Shown here piece by piece: positions 24,601 through 36,614 of a stretch of DNA of 64,000 bases (positions are counted from its first letter, which is position 1; every line of letters starts with the position of its first letter). This DNA is from Mercurialis annua (lineage: Eukaryota; Streptophyta; Magnoliopsida; Malpighiales; Euphorbiaceae), in contig NC_065576.1 of NCBI RefSeq assembly GCF_937616625.2, positions 18,564,001-18,628,000 on the forward strand. The letters are read 5' to 3'. Under the pieces are notes generated by a model. That model was not told the DNA's origin and did no database searches. It saw nothing but the letters and a program-made list of their open reading frames with translations. A program made the translations under genes and the position numbers.

Positions 24601-25150
24601 TTATAAAGTTTGTAAGCCTTTGGCTTAAATTTCTAAAAAGGCAAAAAATTTGGATTTGTTTCGGAACGTTTGTAACCGTTTGGCTTCAATCGCTAAAAAG
24701 GTGAATCGTTTGGATTTTTTTCGTAATGTTTGTAAACGTTTGGCTTAAATCTCAAAAAAGGTGAAACGTTTGGATTTGTTCCATAACGTTTGTAAACGTT
24801 TGGCTTCAATTGCTAAAAAGGTAAAACACTTGGTTTTAGTTCGTAACATTGGTAAAGGTTTGGCTGAAATTGCTAAAAATGTGAAACGTTTGGATTAGTT
24901 TCGTAACGTTTTAAACGTTTGGTTTTGTTTCGTAGCTTTTGTAAACGTTTGGCTTAAATCGCTAAAAAGGTGAAACGTTTGGATTTGTTTTGTAACGTTT
25001 GTAAACGTTTGGCTTAAATTGCTAAAAAGGAGAAATGTTTGGATTTGTTTCGTAACGTTTGTAAACTTTTGGCTTAAATCACTAAAAAGGTTCTATGTTT
25101 GGATTTGTTTTGTAACGTTTGTAAACGTTTGGCTTAAATCGCAAAAAAGG

Positions 25151-26817
25151 TAAAACGTTTGGATTTGTTTCGTAACGTTTGTAAATGTTTGGCTTAAATT
25201 GCTAAAAAGGTGAAACGTTTGGATTTGTTTTGTAACGTTTGTAAATGTTTGGTTTAAATCGCTGAAAAGGTGAAACGTTTGGATTTGTTTCGTAACGTTT
25301 GTAAACGTTTAACTTAAATTGCTGAAAAGGTGAAACGCTTGGATTTATTTTGTAACGTTTGTAAAGGTTTGGCATAAATTAATAAAAAGGTTAAACGCTT
25401 GGATTTGTTTCAAAACGTTTGTATACATTTGGCTTAAATTTCTAATAAGGTGAAACGCTTGGATTTGTTTCGTAACGTTTGTAAACGTTTGGCTTAAATT
25501 GCTTAAAGGGTGAAACGCTTGGCTTAGTTTCGTAACGTTTGTAAAGGTTTGGCTTAAATCGCTAAAAATGTGAAACGTTTGGATTTGTTTCGAAACGTTT
25601 TAAACGTTTTGTTTTGTTTCGTAACGTTTGTAAATGTTTGGCTTGAATCACTAAAAATGAGAAACGTCTGGATTTGTTTCGTAACGATATAAACGTTTGG
25701 TTTTGTTTCGTAACGTTTGTAAACGTTTGGCTTAAATCGCTAAATGGGAAAACGTTTGGATTTGTTTCATAACGTTCGGAAACGTTTGGCTTAAATTGCT
25801 AAAAAGACGAATCGTTTGGATTTTTTTCGTAACGTTAGTAAACGTTTGACTTAAATCGCTAAAAAGGTGAAACGTTTGGATTTGTTTCGTAAAGTTTGTA
25901 AATGTTTTGCTTAAACCGCTAAAATGGTGAAACATTTGGATTTGTTTTGTAACGTTTGTAAACGTTTGGCTTAATTTGCTAAAAAGGTGAAACGTTTGGA
26001 TTTGTTTCGTAATGTTTGGCTTAAATCGATAAAAAGGTGAAACGTTTGGATTTGTTACGTAACTTTTGTAAACGTTTGGCTTATATTGTTAAAAAGGTGA
26101 AACGTTTGGATTTCTTTCGTAACGGTTGTAAACGTTTGGCTTAAATTGCTAAAAAGGTGAAACTTTTGGATATGTTTCCTAACATTTGTAAACGTTTGGG
26201 TTAAATCACTAAAAAGGTGAAACTTTTGGGTTTGTTTCGTAACATTTGTAAACGTTAGGCATAAATCGCTAAAAAGGGGAAACATTTGGATTTGTTTCGT
26301 AACGTTTTAAACGTTTTGCTTAAATCGCTAAAAAGGGGAAACGTTTGGATTTGTTTTGAACTTTTTGTAAACATTCGGCTTAAATCGCTAAAAAGGTGAA
26401 ACGTTTGGATTTGTTTCGTAATGTTTGTAAACATTCGGCTTAAATCGCTAAAAAGGTGAAACGTTAGGATTTGTTTCGTAACGTTTTTAAATGTTTGGCT
26501 TAATTTGCTAAAAAGGTGAAACGCTTGGATTTGTTTTGTAACTTTTGAAAACGTTTGGCTGAAATTCCTAAAAATGTTAAACGCTTGGATTTGTTTCATA
26601 ACGTTTGTAAACGTTTGGCTTAAATTGCTAAAAAGGTGAAACACTTGGATTTGTTTTGTAAAGTTTGTAAGTGTTTGGCTTAAATTTCTAAAAAGGCGAT
26701 TTTTTTTGATTTGTTTCATAACGTTTGTAAACGTTTGGCTTAAATCGCTAAAAAGGTGAAGCGTTTGGATTTGTTTTGTAATGTTTGTAAACGTTTAGCT
26801 TAAATCTCAAAAAAAGT
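25151..26817. repeat. First member of the 1667-bp tandem duplication inside copy 1
   Basis: Sequence from 25151 recurs from 26818 with an offset of 1667. The junction is recognisable near 26818, where a segment ending in TCTCAAAAAAAGT passes directly into TAAAACGTTTGG of the second member. TAAAAC is shared by both sides. Confidence 0.8.
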
Positions 26818-28543
26818 TAAAACGTTTGGATTTGTTTCGTAACGTTTGTAAATGTTTGGCTTAAATTGCTAAAAAGGTGAAACGTTTGGATTTGTTTTGT
26901 AACGTTTGTAAATGTTTGGCTTAAATCGCTGAAAAGGTGAAACGTTTGGATTTGTTTCGTAACGTTTGTAAACGTTTAACTTAAATTGCTGAAAAGGTGA
27001 AACGCTTGGATTTATTTTGTAACGTTTGTAAAGGTTTGGCATAAATTACTAAAAAGGTTAAACGCTTGGATTTGTTTCAGAACGTTTGTATACATTTGGC
27101 TTAAATTTCTAATAAGGTGAAACGCTTGGATTTGTTTCGTAACGTTTGTAAACGTTTGGCTTAAATTGCTTAAAAGGTGAAACGCTTGGCTTAGTTTCGT
27201 AACGTTTGTATAGGTTTGGCTTAAATCGCTAAAAATGTGAAACGTTTGGATTTGTTTCGAAACGTTTTAAATGTTTTGTTTTGTTTCGTAACGTTTGTAA
27301 ATGTTTGGCTTGAATCACTAAAAATGTGAAACGTCTGGATTTGTTTCGTAACGATATAAACGTTTGGTTTTGTTTCGTAACGTTTGTAAACGTTTGGCTT
27401 AAATCGCTAAATGGGAAAACGTTTGGATTTGTTTCATAACGTTCAGAAACGTTTGGCTTAAATTGCTAAAAAGGCGAATCGTTTGGATTTTTTTCGTAAC
27501 GTTAGTAAACGTTTGACTTAAATCGCTAAAAAGGTGAAACGTTTGGATTTGTTTCGTAAAGTTTGTAAATGTTTTGCTTATATCGCTAAAATGGTGAAAC
27601 ATTTGGATTTGTTTTGTAACGTTTGTAAACGTTTGGCTTATTTTGCTAAAAAGGTGAAACGTTTGGATTTATTTCGTAATGTTTGGCTTAAATCGATAAA
27701 AAGGTGAAACGTTTGGATTTGTTAGGTAACTTTTGTAAACGTTTGGCTTATATTGTTAAAAAGGTGAAACGTTTGGATTTCTTTCGTAACGGTTGTAAAC
27801 GTTTGGCTTAAATTGCTAAAAAGGTGAAACTCTTGGATTTTTTTCGTAACATTTGTAAACGTTTGGCTTAAATCGCTAAAAAGGTGAAGCTTTTTGATAT
27901 GTTTCCTAACATTTGTAAACGTTTGGGTTAAATCACTAAAAAGGTGAAACTTTTGGGTTTGTTTCGTAACGTTTGTAAACGTTAGGCATAAATCGCTAAA
28001 AAGGGGAAACATTTGGATTTGTTTCGTAACGTTTTAAACGTTTTGCTTAAATCGCTAAAAAGGGGAAACGTTTGGATTTGTTTTGAACTTTTTGTAAACA
28101 TTCGGCTTAAATCGCTAAAAAGGTGAAACGTTTGGATTTGTTTCGTAATGTTTGTAAACATTCGGCTTAAATCGCCAAAAAGGTGAAACGTTAGGATTTG
28201 TTTCGTAACGTTTTTAAATGGTTGGCTTAATTTGCTAAAAAGGTGAAACGCTTGGATTTGTTTTGTAACTTTTGTAAACGTTTGGCTGAAATTCCTAAAA
28301 ATGTTAAACGCTTGGATTTGTTTCATAACGTTTGTAAACGTTTGGCTTAAATTGCTAAAAAGGTGAAACACTTGGATTTGTTTTGTAAAGATTGTAAGTG
28401 TTTGGCTTAAATTTCTAAAAAGGCGATTTTTTTTATTTGTTTCATAACGTTTGTAAACGTTTGGCTTAAATCGCTAAAAAGGTGAAGCATTTGGATTTGT
28501 TTTGTAATGTTTGTTAACGTTTAGCTTAAATCTCAAAAAAAGT
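26818..28543. repeat. Second member of the tandem duplication (about 1726 bp)
   Basis: It is collinear with 25151-26817. It is about one monomer longer because it keeps a monomer near 27831-27890 that the first member has lost (compare 26155-26180). This loss after the duplication shows single-monomer turnover in progress. Confidence 0.78.
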
Positions 28544-30800
28544 TAAAACTTTTGGATTAGTTCCGTAACGTTTGTAAGCGTTTGTCCTAAATTGTTAAAA
28601 GGTAAAACGCTTGGTTTTGTTTCGTAACATTTGTAAAGGTTTGGCTTAAATCGCTAAAAAGGGGAAACGTTTGGTTTTGTTTCGTAATTTTTGTAAACGT
28701 TTCGCTTAAATCGCTAAAAAGGTGAAAAGTTTGGATTTGTTTCTTAACGTTTGTAAACGTTTGGCTTAAATTGCTAACGCTTGGATTTGTTTCGTAACGT
28801 TTTTAAAAGTTTGGTTAAATTGTTAAAAAGGTGAAACGCTTGGATTTGTTTTGTAACTTTTGTAAACGTTTGGCTTAAATTGCTAAAAAGGAGAAACATT
28901 TGGATTTGTTTCATAGCCTTTCTAAACGTTTGGCTTAAATCGCTAAAAAGGTGAAACGTTTAGATTTTTTTCGTAACGTTTATAAACATTTGCCTTAATT
29001 TGCTAAAAAGGTGAAACTCTTGGATTTTTTTCGTAATGTTTGTAAACGTTTGGCTTACATCGCTAAAAAGGTGAGATGTTTGGATTTGTTTCGTAACGTG
29101 TTAAACGTTTGGTTTTGATTCGTAACTTTTGTAAACGTTTGGCTTAAATCGCTAAAAACGTGAAATGTTTGGATTTGTTTCGTAATGTTTGTAAACGTTT
29201 GGCTTAAATTGCTAAAAACATGAAACACTTGGATTTGTTTCGTAACATTTATAAACGTTTGGCTTAAATTGCTAAAAAGGTGAAATGCTTGGATTTGTTT
29301 CATAACGTTTGTAAACGTTTGGCTTAAATTGCTATAAAGGTGAAACGCTTGGTTTTGTTTCATAATGTTTTTAAACGTTTGGTTTAAATCGCTAAAAATG
29401 TGAAACGTTTGGATTTGTTTCGTAACATTTTAAACGTTTGGTTTTGTTTCGTAACATTTGTAAACGTTTGGCTTAAATCGCTAAAAAGGTAAAACGTTTG
29501 GATTTTTTTCATAACGTTTGTAAACATTTGTCTTAAATCGCTAAAAAGGTAAAATGTTTGGATTTGTTTCGAAACATTTGTAAACATTTGGCTTAAATCG
29601 CTAAAAAGGTGAAACGTCTGGATTTGTTTCATAACGTTTGTAAAAGTTTGGCTTAAATTGCTAAAAAGGAGAAACATTTGGATTTGTTTGGAATCATTTG
29701 TAAACGTTTGGCTTAAATCGCTAAAAAGGTGAAACGTTTGGATTTGTTTCGTAACTTTTGTAAACCTTTGGCTTAAATTGATAAAAAGGTGAAACGCTTT
29801 GATTTGTTTCGTAATGTTTGTATACGTTTGGCTTAAATTACTAAAAACGAGAAACGCTTGTATTTGTTTCGTAACGTTTGTAAACGTTTGGCTTAAACTG
29901 ATAAAAAGGTGAAACGTTTGGATTTGTTTCGTAGCGTTTATAAATGTTAGGCTTAAATCACTACAAAGGTGAAACGTTTGAATTTGTTTCCTACTATATG
30001 TAAACGTTTTGCTTAAATCGCTAAAAAGGTGAAACGTTTAGATTTGTTTCGTATTTTTTTTGTAAACGTTTGGCTTAAATTTCTAAAAATGTGGAAACGC
30101 TTGGGTTTGTTTTGTAACGTTTGTAAACATTTGGCTTAAATTACTAAAAAGGTGAAACACTTGGTTTTGTTTCGTAACGTTTGCAAACGTTTGGCTTAAA
30201 TTGCTAAAAATGGGAAACATTTGGATATGTTTCGTAACGTTTGTAAACATTTGTCTTCAATCGATAAAAAGGTGAAACGTTTGGATATGTTTCGTAACAT
30301 TTGTAAACATTTCGCTTAAATCGTTAAAAAGGTGAAATGTTTGGATTTGTTTCGTAACGTTTTAAACGTTTGGCTTAAATTGCTAAAATGGGGAAACGTT
30401 TGAATTTGTTTCGTAACGTTTGTAAACGTTTGACTAAATTCGCTAAAAAGGTGAAACATTTGGTTTTGTTTCGTAATTTTTTAAACGTTTGGTTTAAATT
30501 GCTAAAAAGGTAAAACGTTTGGATTTGTTTCGTAACGTTTTAAACAATTGGCTTAAATCGCTAAAATGGGGAAACATTTGAATTTGTTTCGTAACGTTTG
30601 TAAACGTTTGGCTAAAATCGCTAAAAAGGTGAAACGTTTGGTTTTGCTTCGTAATTTTTGTAAATGTTTCGCTTAATTCGCTAAAAAGGTGAAAAGTTTG
30701 GATTTGTTTCTTAACGTTTGTAAACGTTTGGCTTAAATTGCTAACGCCTGGATTTGTTTCGTAACGTTTGTAAACGTTTGGCTTAAATTGCTAAAAAGGT

Positions 30801-30805
30801 GAAAC
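30801..30805 (+). other. Target-site duplication GAAAC, left copy
   Basis: GAAAC precedes the LTR start at 30806 and recurs at 41913-41917 after the 3' LTR. Joining the flanks gives GGTGAAACGCTTGGATTTG, a normal monomer. Confidence 0.95.
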
Positions 30806-30905
30806 TGTAATATCCGTAAAATTTTAAATTATTTTTCCGTTAATTTTCCGGTGGTTTTCTGGTCATTTTATTTATTTTTGTGATTTTGGACTTCCGGTTT
30901 GGTTT

Positions 30906-31100
30906 GTGGTTCAACCGGAGGGTTGAACCACCTTTCTTAGTTATCAGGTCTCATTTTGAGACCTGATTATGTTGGTCTCGTTCGAGACCTGAAGGTCTCG
31001 TACGAGACCTCTCCATTATCTGCCCTGGTCTCGTTCGAGACCAGGCAGTCTCAAACGAGACCTCAGCAGTTTTACTGAGTCTCGTTCGAGACTTGTAACG
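30906..31100 (+). promoter_or_regulatory. Palindrome cluster in U3 of the 5' LTR
   Basis: In order: GTGGTTCAACC (30906-30916) with its exact complement at 30921-30931 around a GGAG loop; CAGGTCTCA/TGAGACCTG (30945-30965, 3-base loop); GGTCTCGTTCGAGACC (30974-30989); the perfect 18-bp palindrome AGGTCTCGTACGAGACCT (30993-31010); CCTGGTCTCG/CGAGACCAGG (31024-31045, TT loop); and further GAGTCTCGTTCGAGACT. The recurring unit is GGTCTCG...CGAGACC. The 3' LTR lacks one unit (20 bp) through recombination between GGTCTCG repeats. A binding site for a dimeric regulator or a hairpin RNA are both possible. Confidence 0.7.
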
Positions 31101-32166
31101 TCCGTTTGGGGGCCTTGATTTTCTGCCATTACTATTCTGATTTCCTTCCTTTTCCAGCTGATTTGATTTCTCATTTTCCTTTCCTACATATTCAGAAAAC
31201 TCTTCCTTCCATTCTTTTCGTTTTTCTCCATAGTTTTCACCTCCAAATTCTGCTCCAAACTCAGCTCCATTGGTAAGTATTCTTAAGTTGTAATTTCAGT
31301 TTTCTTGTTTTAAACACCTTTCGGTTTTCTGATCCGTGTGTGTTCGTTTCTAGATCGAAACTGAAACCGTTTGATCTCAGGCGTTCTAAACTCGTATACC
31401 TTCGATTGAATTCGTTCGCTTCGCTTAACGGTACGCCGTTGATCTCGTTATCTTGCCGTTCGGTTTATCGCTTTTAGTTGTCCATTTACTGTTCTTATTT
31501 CCTTTTGGCTCTGCCGAATGTTATCATCTTCCCTTGGCCATGGGTTTGTTTGTTTGGATTTTTGATCTCTTGGGTAATTGTTAGTTTATGATTTCATGGA
31601 GTTATCAATCCGTTTTCCATTTTCGTGTTAAGGATTTGGTTTCGGCAGTTAACGTTTGATGTTTGATTCTCCTTGTTAAATGATTATGGGTGTGTAGCAA
31701 TGGTGTTATGTTGATTTGGATTGATTTATGGCTATTAGGTTGCTTTGGTTTGATGAGGATTGATAAATGAACTTAGCTTCAGAAACTTAAAAATGGTGAT
31801 ATGCTAATACAAGGGTGGCGGGTTGTTTGATATTTGATTTGGAGAAGATGGTTGAATTCTCACTTTAGTCACCAATGTCTTATACTTAAAACAAATTAAT
31901 CCTTAAGGTTAAACTTTAAACTAATAACTTGGGTTTTTATATTATGTATAAATTAAATAGTGGAAATGATAGATAACTATAAATTAAGTTAATATAATTA
32001 CTCGGGTAGTTATATTTGCTTTCGATGTCGTTTTGTCAAAAGTTGGCTAAATTACAATTTAGCCCCTGAACTTATTTATAACCTTATTAAGTAGATTTTT
32101 GATTAGTAACTTTATATTGGGTTCTAATTATAAACAAAAACAATTAATTTGATTTCGGATATCATT

Positions 32167-32220
32167 TTGGCTAAAGTACAATTTAGTCCCTAATTGGCTA
32201 AAGTACAATTTAGTCCCTAA
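32167..32220 (+). repeat. 27-bp LTR tandem repeat, two units (5' LTR)
   Basis: Units start at 32167 and 32194 (TTGGCTAAAGTACAATTTAG...). The matching position in the 3' LTR has three units, explaining most of the length difference between the LTRs. Confidence 0.9.
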
Positions 32221-32930
32221 ACTTTTTATAGCTTATTTAATTAAGTTTTTGGGTCGTAACTTGGGTTACTTGATATTGAAGTTATTGAGTTCCGCTTTTA
32301 AAATGGATTATTATTTTGTTAATTTATTTTATAAATATAAACTTGGGTTTATATTTGATAAACGTTTTGAATCGGGTTAGACTTGGGTCGCCCGACAAGT
32401 GAGGTTAGCTTTGTAGTTTATGATAACTCGGCTAACCCACTATTTGGAAATTATTTATTATTTAAAATTATTAAATAATATTTATAAATTGAATTATAAG
32501 CGAGAACTCAATAGACTTATATTATTTGGGTTTTATTACCTAATGGGTATTATTTGTGGGTGATTTGGATTATTTATTCCGACGTGTTATTTGTGCTAGT
32601 CCTATGTGGTGTCTAGTACTCTTTAGAGTTAGGGTCTGATTTTAATAATTATTTTATTTGTCTAGACTCGTCTACTGTTCGTGCTTCAGAGGCGAACCAG
32701 AGTTAGTTGCTTGCCGGTATTTCACGTGGATTAGCAAGCAGTGAGTTTATATTTACTATTTACCGCTTTATTAAGTAAATTGTTATTTTAATATTAAATA
32801 TATATACTGTACGTATATTTTGAACTGTTTTTATATTATGGCTTCTAGTTGGAACATGCTACCTAATGGGCATCATTAGGACTGCGTGCGCACCGGTATT
32901 GATCTGGGTAAGGTATATATGGAAATGTGG

Positions 32931-33048
32931 TAACTCGGTGTGAGCATAGATCTCGGGACCAGGTAGAGTAACTCGGTGTAGCTCAGCTCTCGGGACTCTG
33001 GTATAAGTGTGGTCAGTGGTAACTCGGTGTAGCTCAGCTCTCGGGACC
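32931..33048 (+). repeat. Three-copy LTR repeat containing AACTCGGTGT (5' LTR)
   Basis: Copies near 32931-32960, 32969-32997 and 33020-33048; the counterpart in the 3' LTR is at 41200-41317. Confidence 0.85.
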
Positions 33049-33643
33049 AGACCTGTTGGATTATGTTTATTATTTAGAATTGTGGATTAGGGTTCCAACT
33101 ATTATTTGTAATATCGTATTTAAATGTTTTAAACGGTTTTAAAGGTTTTCCACTTAATAAATGTAGATAGTGGTATAAACTCATCTCAGTATATCTGACC
33201 CCGTTGTTTTCCCAATTTTCCCCAGGATTATGATCTGAGAGAGTCTGGTGATCTCCGCATTTACTTTTCTTCGGAGGTTCCATTTATTTTAGTAGGACTG
33301 TAAAACTGTTTTATTCTTAAACCGCAGTAGTAACTAGACGTCTTTATTATTATTATTTATTTTGTCGGATTGGTTCGACTGGTTATATTGCTCTGGCATG
33401 TTATATAATTATTTCGGATTATTTATGTTATATCTATTTTAGACTCGGATTTGATTAAGCATGTTATATTAACTGTTGAATATTATAACTGCTAGTTTTA
33501 GGCTGCAGTCTCGGTTGCCCCCGAGCATTGGTTTTCTGCAGGTTTATGTGTTTATGGGATAAATGAAAGGCTAGCTACGGGTTTTGGTACTACATTACCC
33601 ATACCCTAGCGCCGGTCGCGATTCATGAAAATGGGTCGTGACA

Positions 33644-33983
33644 AACTTGGTATCAGAGCTTTGGTTTCAAACCAAGGCCATTGCTTGCTATGTGTTTACT
33701 CTGTTAAGTATCGTTGTGTCTTAGGAACTACTGCGGATATAGGATTCTGTCATGTCTTTAAAAACGTCATCTTTTGATTTTAAAACATTCTGCCTACACC
33801 AATAGGATTGCGTCGAGTCAGTCATTGTATGTTGATTTGATGTTGTTAAATGTTAATTTTATTTCACTTGGGTGAACATTTTATTGCTGTTGATTTCTTG
33901 GGAAATCCTATATGTTTCTTGTTTTGTTCATACTTGGGTATGAAATATCTGTTATTTAAATTGTTGTTGTTCAATCTTAGGAT
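33644..33983 (+). other. Untranslated leader of the Tekay element
   Basis: The 340 bp between the 5' LTR and gag carry the primer-binding site and otherwise no gene. The first part (TTTGGTTTCAAACCAAGGCC) is shared with the LARD-like element at 11331. It ends in a pyrimidine-rich TTCAATCTTAG immediately before GATATGG, an acceptor-like context four bases from the gag start codon. Confidence 0.75.
33648..33659 (+). other. Primer-binding site, initiator tRNA-Met type
   Basis: TGGTATCAGAGC lies four bases after the LTR end and is complementary to the 3' end of initiator tRNA-Met. Confidence 0.95.
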
Positions 33984-34325
33984 ATGGACAACGTTATTCG
34001 TACTCGTGCTCGTGCTGCGGCAGAGCAAGAAGCTGTGGCTGATGATGCGATTTCCATGGAAGTCGATCAGAACGTACCACCAGTTCAGGCTAATGCTGGA
34101 CGTGGTCGAGGTGGAGGTGCTGGCAGAGGTAGAGGTGCTGGTAGAGGCAGAGGAGCTGGTGCTGGTAGAGGTGGAGCTAGAGGACGCGGTGCAGCAGGTG
34201 TTCAGGCACCGAATGTGCAGCAGGCACCAGAGGTGCAACAAGCACCAAATATGCAAGCGTTCGACTTCACTACCTTCTTGGATGGGATTGTCGAGATGCA
34301 GAACAACCAGGCTCTTCTGCAGAAT

Positions 34326-34328
34326 TAG
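34326..34328 (+). other. In-frame stop 1 (TAG) within gag
   Basis: Ends the first open segment after 114 codons, before the main Gag domain. Reading continues in the same frame for 642 codons. A CAG to TAG change is the simplest explanation; the original codon is inferred. Confidence 0.9.
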
Positions 34329-36254
34329 TGTACTGTACTGGGTCAGCTAGCGCAACAACAGCAACCTCAGGTTGGTGCTGTAGCTGGTATTGGTGGACTT
34401 GCTGGTGTCGGTCATATTCCAACAGACAGAGAGTTGGTGATGACCTACTTGAAGTTGAATCCGACTTCTTTTGATAGTACTGGGGATGCTCTTGACTTTT
34501 TGGAGGAATTTGAGTACAACAGTCAGAGGATTCAAGCTTCTGATCGTCAATCAGTGATGCTTGTGGAGATGTCGCTGAATGGTCCAGCTAAGGACTGGTA
34601 TCGTGATAACATCAGGCCAGTTATGGATACTTTGTCTTGGGCTGATTTTGTGATCAGGTTCAGAGGTTACTATCTACCCTTCTCTGTTACTGAGAGTTTC
34701 AGAGAAAAGCTACTAAATTTGAAGAAGGGGGATAGATCAGTGACAGACTACACTACTGAGTTTGTACGTTTGGGGCGGTTTGCTACAGATCTACAGGGTG
34801 ATCAAGAGCGAGTGAACGACCGTTATATTAGGGGTTTAGGCTCGGAGTTTCTCCCTTTGCTGATAGGGACAAACATGGAGTTTGCCCGGTTAGTGGATAG
34901 TGCGCGACGGATGGAGAATTCGATGGTTCAGTTTGGAACGATCTCTGACCCTTTCCAGAATCAAAAGGGAAAGAGTGATCTTCCTAGTGGGGGGCAACAG
35001 GCCCCAGTGCAGCATAGTAGTGGGAATTTCTACAGTGGCTCTTCTCAGGCCAACAGGGGGAGTCGACGGACTCACAACAAAGGGAGGCATAGCGCTAGGA
35101 GTGCTCCGTACAGTAGTAGCAGTGGGAGTAACCGTGGTTCAGGACGCGGGTACAGTGGTGGATCGAACATTCCGTTCTGCCAGAATTGCAGACGTAGGCA
35201 TTATGGTCAGTGCCAGTTAGCTCCTGGAGGTTGTTTCACTTGTGGCCAGCCGGGTCATTTCTCCAGGGAGTGTCCGACATCTGGACAACAGACGTCTAAC
35301 TCCAGTGTGGCGCAGTCATCTTATCAGCAGCAGAGACCTGCGTTTACACAGTCTGTAGGGTACTCTCAACCTGCAGCATCTTTTGGTGGCCAGCGGGGCC
35401 GTGGTTCTGGTGGCAGAGGTTTTGGTGGCCGTGGTAACGGCGGTAGAGGTTCCAACGGTTATGGTACTGGACAGAGTTCGCAGCAGCAGCCGCAGGGTCA
35501 GGCCAGAGTGTTCGCACTTACTCCTCAGGATGCGCGTGCATCAAATGCTGTGGTGCAAGGTACCATTCCGATTTCTTTTATAGATGCTTTAGTGTTATTT
35601 GATGCGGGTGCAACCCATTCGTTTGTATCTACGTGTTTTGCTGGGAAATTGGGTAAGGCACCATCTGTTTTGAATGAACCTCTAGCTGTGTCTACACCTA
35701 TGTCTGAAGGTGTAGTAGTGGACGTTGTTTATCCTTCGTGTCTAGTGGTTATTCAGGGTAGAGAATTATGTGCTGATTTGATTGTGCTTGACGTTCTTTC
35801 TTTTGATGTCATCTTGGGGATGGATTGGCTGTCGCGCCATTATGCTTCTATTGACTGTCGAGGGAAGTCAGTCGAGTTCAGGATTCCAGGTGATCTACCT
35901 TTTTCCTTTCAGGGAGAAAAGGCAGAGACACCTAAGAATCTGATTTCCGCCATCAAGGCGAAGCGGATGTTAGGCAAGGGTTGCCAGGGTTTTCTTGCTG
36001 TGGTTTGTGATTTGGAGACTAGTAGTGGTGATATGCATGGTGTTCCGATAGTGAATGAGTTCACTGATGTGTTCCCAGAGGAATTGCCTGGATTACCACC
36101 TGATCGGGATATTGAGTTTTGCATTGATGTGGTTCCTGGTACAACTCCGATTTCGATACCGCCGTATCGGATGGCTCCTGCAGAGCTGAAAGAGTTGAAG
36201 GACCAGTTACAAGAGTTGTTGGATAGCGGGTTCATCAGACCGAGTACTTCTCCG

Positions 36255-36257
36255 TAG
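36255..36257 (+). other. In-frame stop 2 (TAG) at the start of reverse transcriptase
   Basis: Lies directly before [12 protein letters not shown], where the family nearly always has tryptophan; TGG to TAG by one transition. Confidence 0.92.
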
Positions 36258-36611
36258 GGTGCTCCGGTTCTGTTTGTGAAGAAGAAAGACGGTTCCTTTC
36301 GACTGTGTATCGACTACAGACAGTTGAACAAGGTTACTGTCAAGAACAGATATCCTCTTCCTCGCATCGATGATCTGTTTGACCAGTTGCAGGGTGCGAA
36401 GTGTTTTTCCAAGATTGATTTGAGGTCTGGGTATCATCAGCTACGGATCCGTGATGCAGATGTTCCTAAGACTGCTTTTCGGACTCGTTATGGACATTTT
36501 GAGTTTCTGGTTATGTCCTTTGGTCTGACGAACGCACCAGCAGCGTTTATGGATATGATGAACAGAGTGTTCAAGCCGTTTTTGGATCAATTTGTTATCG
36601 TCTTCATTGAT

Positions 36612-36614
36612 AAC
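36612..36614 (+). other. Reverse-transcriptase active-site change (FIDD to FIDN)
   Basis: AAC (Asn) replaces the second aspartate of the catalytic pair, which binds metal in all active reverse transcriptases. GAC to AAC is again a G-to-A transition. This alone should abolish polymerisation. Confidence 0.88.

Larger units (their letters stand above)
23756..30093. repeat. Higher-order repeat copy 1 (6338 bp, contains a 1667-bp tandem duplication)
   Basis: I delimit copies with a private marker in which a monomer reads GTGGAAACGCTTGGGTTTG (GATTGGG at 23756). A second private marker, TTTCGTAACGATATAAACG, occurs twice in this copy (25685 and 27352) because of an internal duplication. Length 6338 equals the 4671 of copy 2 plus 1667, so the difference is fully explained by that duplication. 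Confidence 0.85.
18614..30805. repeat. 60-bp satellite array, middle block (about 203 monomers)
   Basis: It has the same monomer as the left block but is more regular. Two frequent monomer types can be seen: ATCGC paired with AAACGTTTGG, and ATTGC paired with AAACGCTTGG. Length variants are 58 bp (AACGTTTTAAACG in place of AACGTTTGTAAACG), about 50 bp (AATGTTTGGCTTAAATCG, one AAACGTTT core lost), about 49 bp (ATTGCTAACGC, loss of AAAAAGGTGAA), and about 88 bp (an extra GTTTGGTTTTGTTTCG half). The first part (18614-23755) holds blocks repeated at other spacings (about 1.76 and 3.0 kb). From 23756 the block enters the long higher-order repeat. Confidence 0.97.
30806..33643 (+). mobile_element. 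5' LTR of the Tekay-type element (2838 bp)
   Basis: It begins TGTAATATCCG and ends GGGTCGTGACA. The first 300 bp hold a dense series of perfect palindromes. A GTAAGT splice-donor-like site lies at 31273-31278 and a pyrimidine-rich acceptor-like TTTTCCCCAG ends at 33225. It carries two units of the 27-bp repeat (32167-32220) and the three-copy GTAACTCGGTGT repeat (32931-33048). I could not find a convincing TATA box. Confidence 0.96.

Noticed and set aside
33864..34256. Ser/Thr-rich reverse-strand ORF of 130 codons
   Set aside because: Shadow of the Gly/Arg-rich N-terminal repeat of gag on the opposite strand.
33850..34350. 166-codon forward ORF in another frame over the gag start
   Set aside because: Shadow frame; the in-frame gag reading at 33984 carries the conserved domains.
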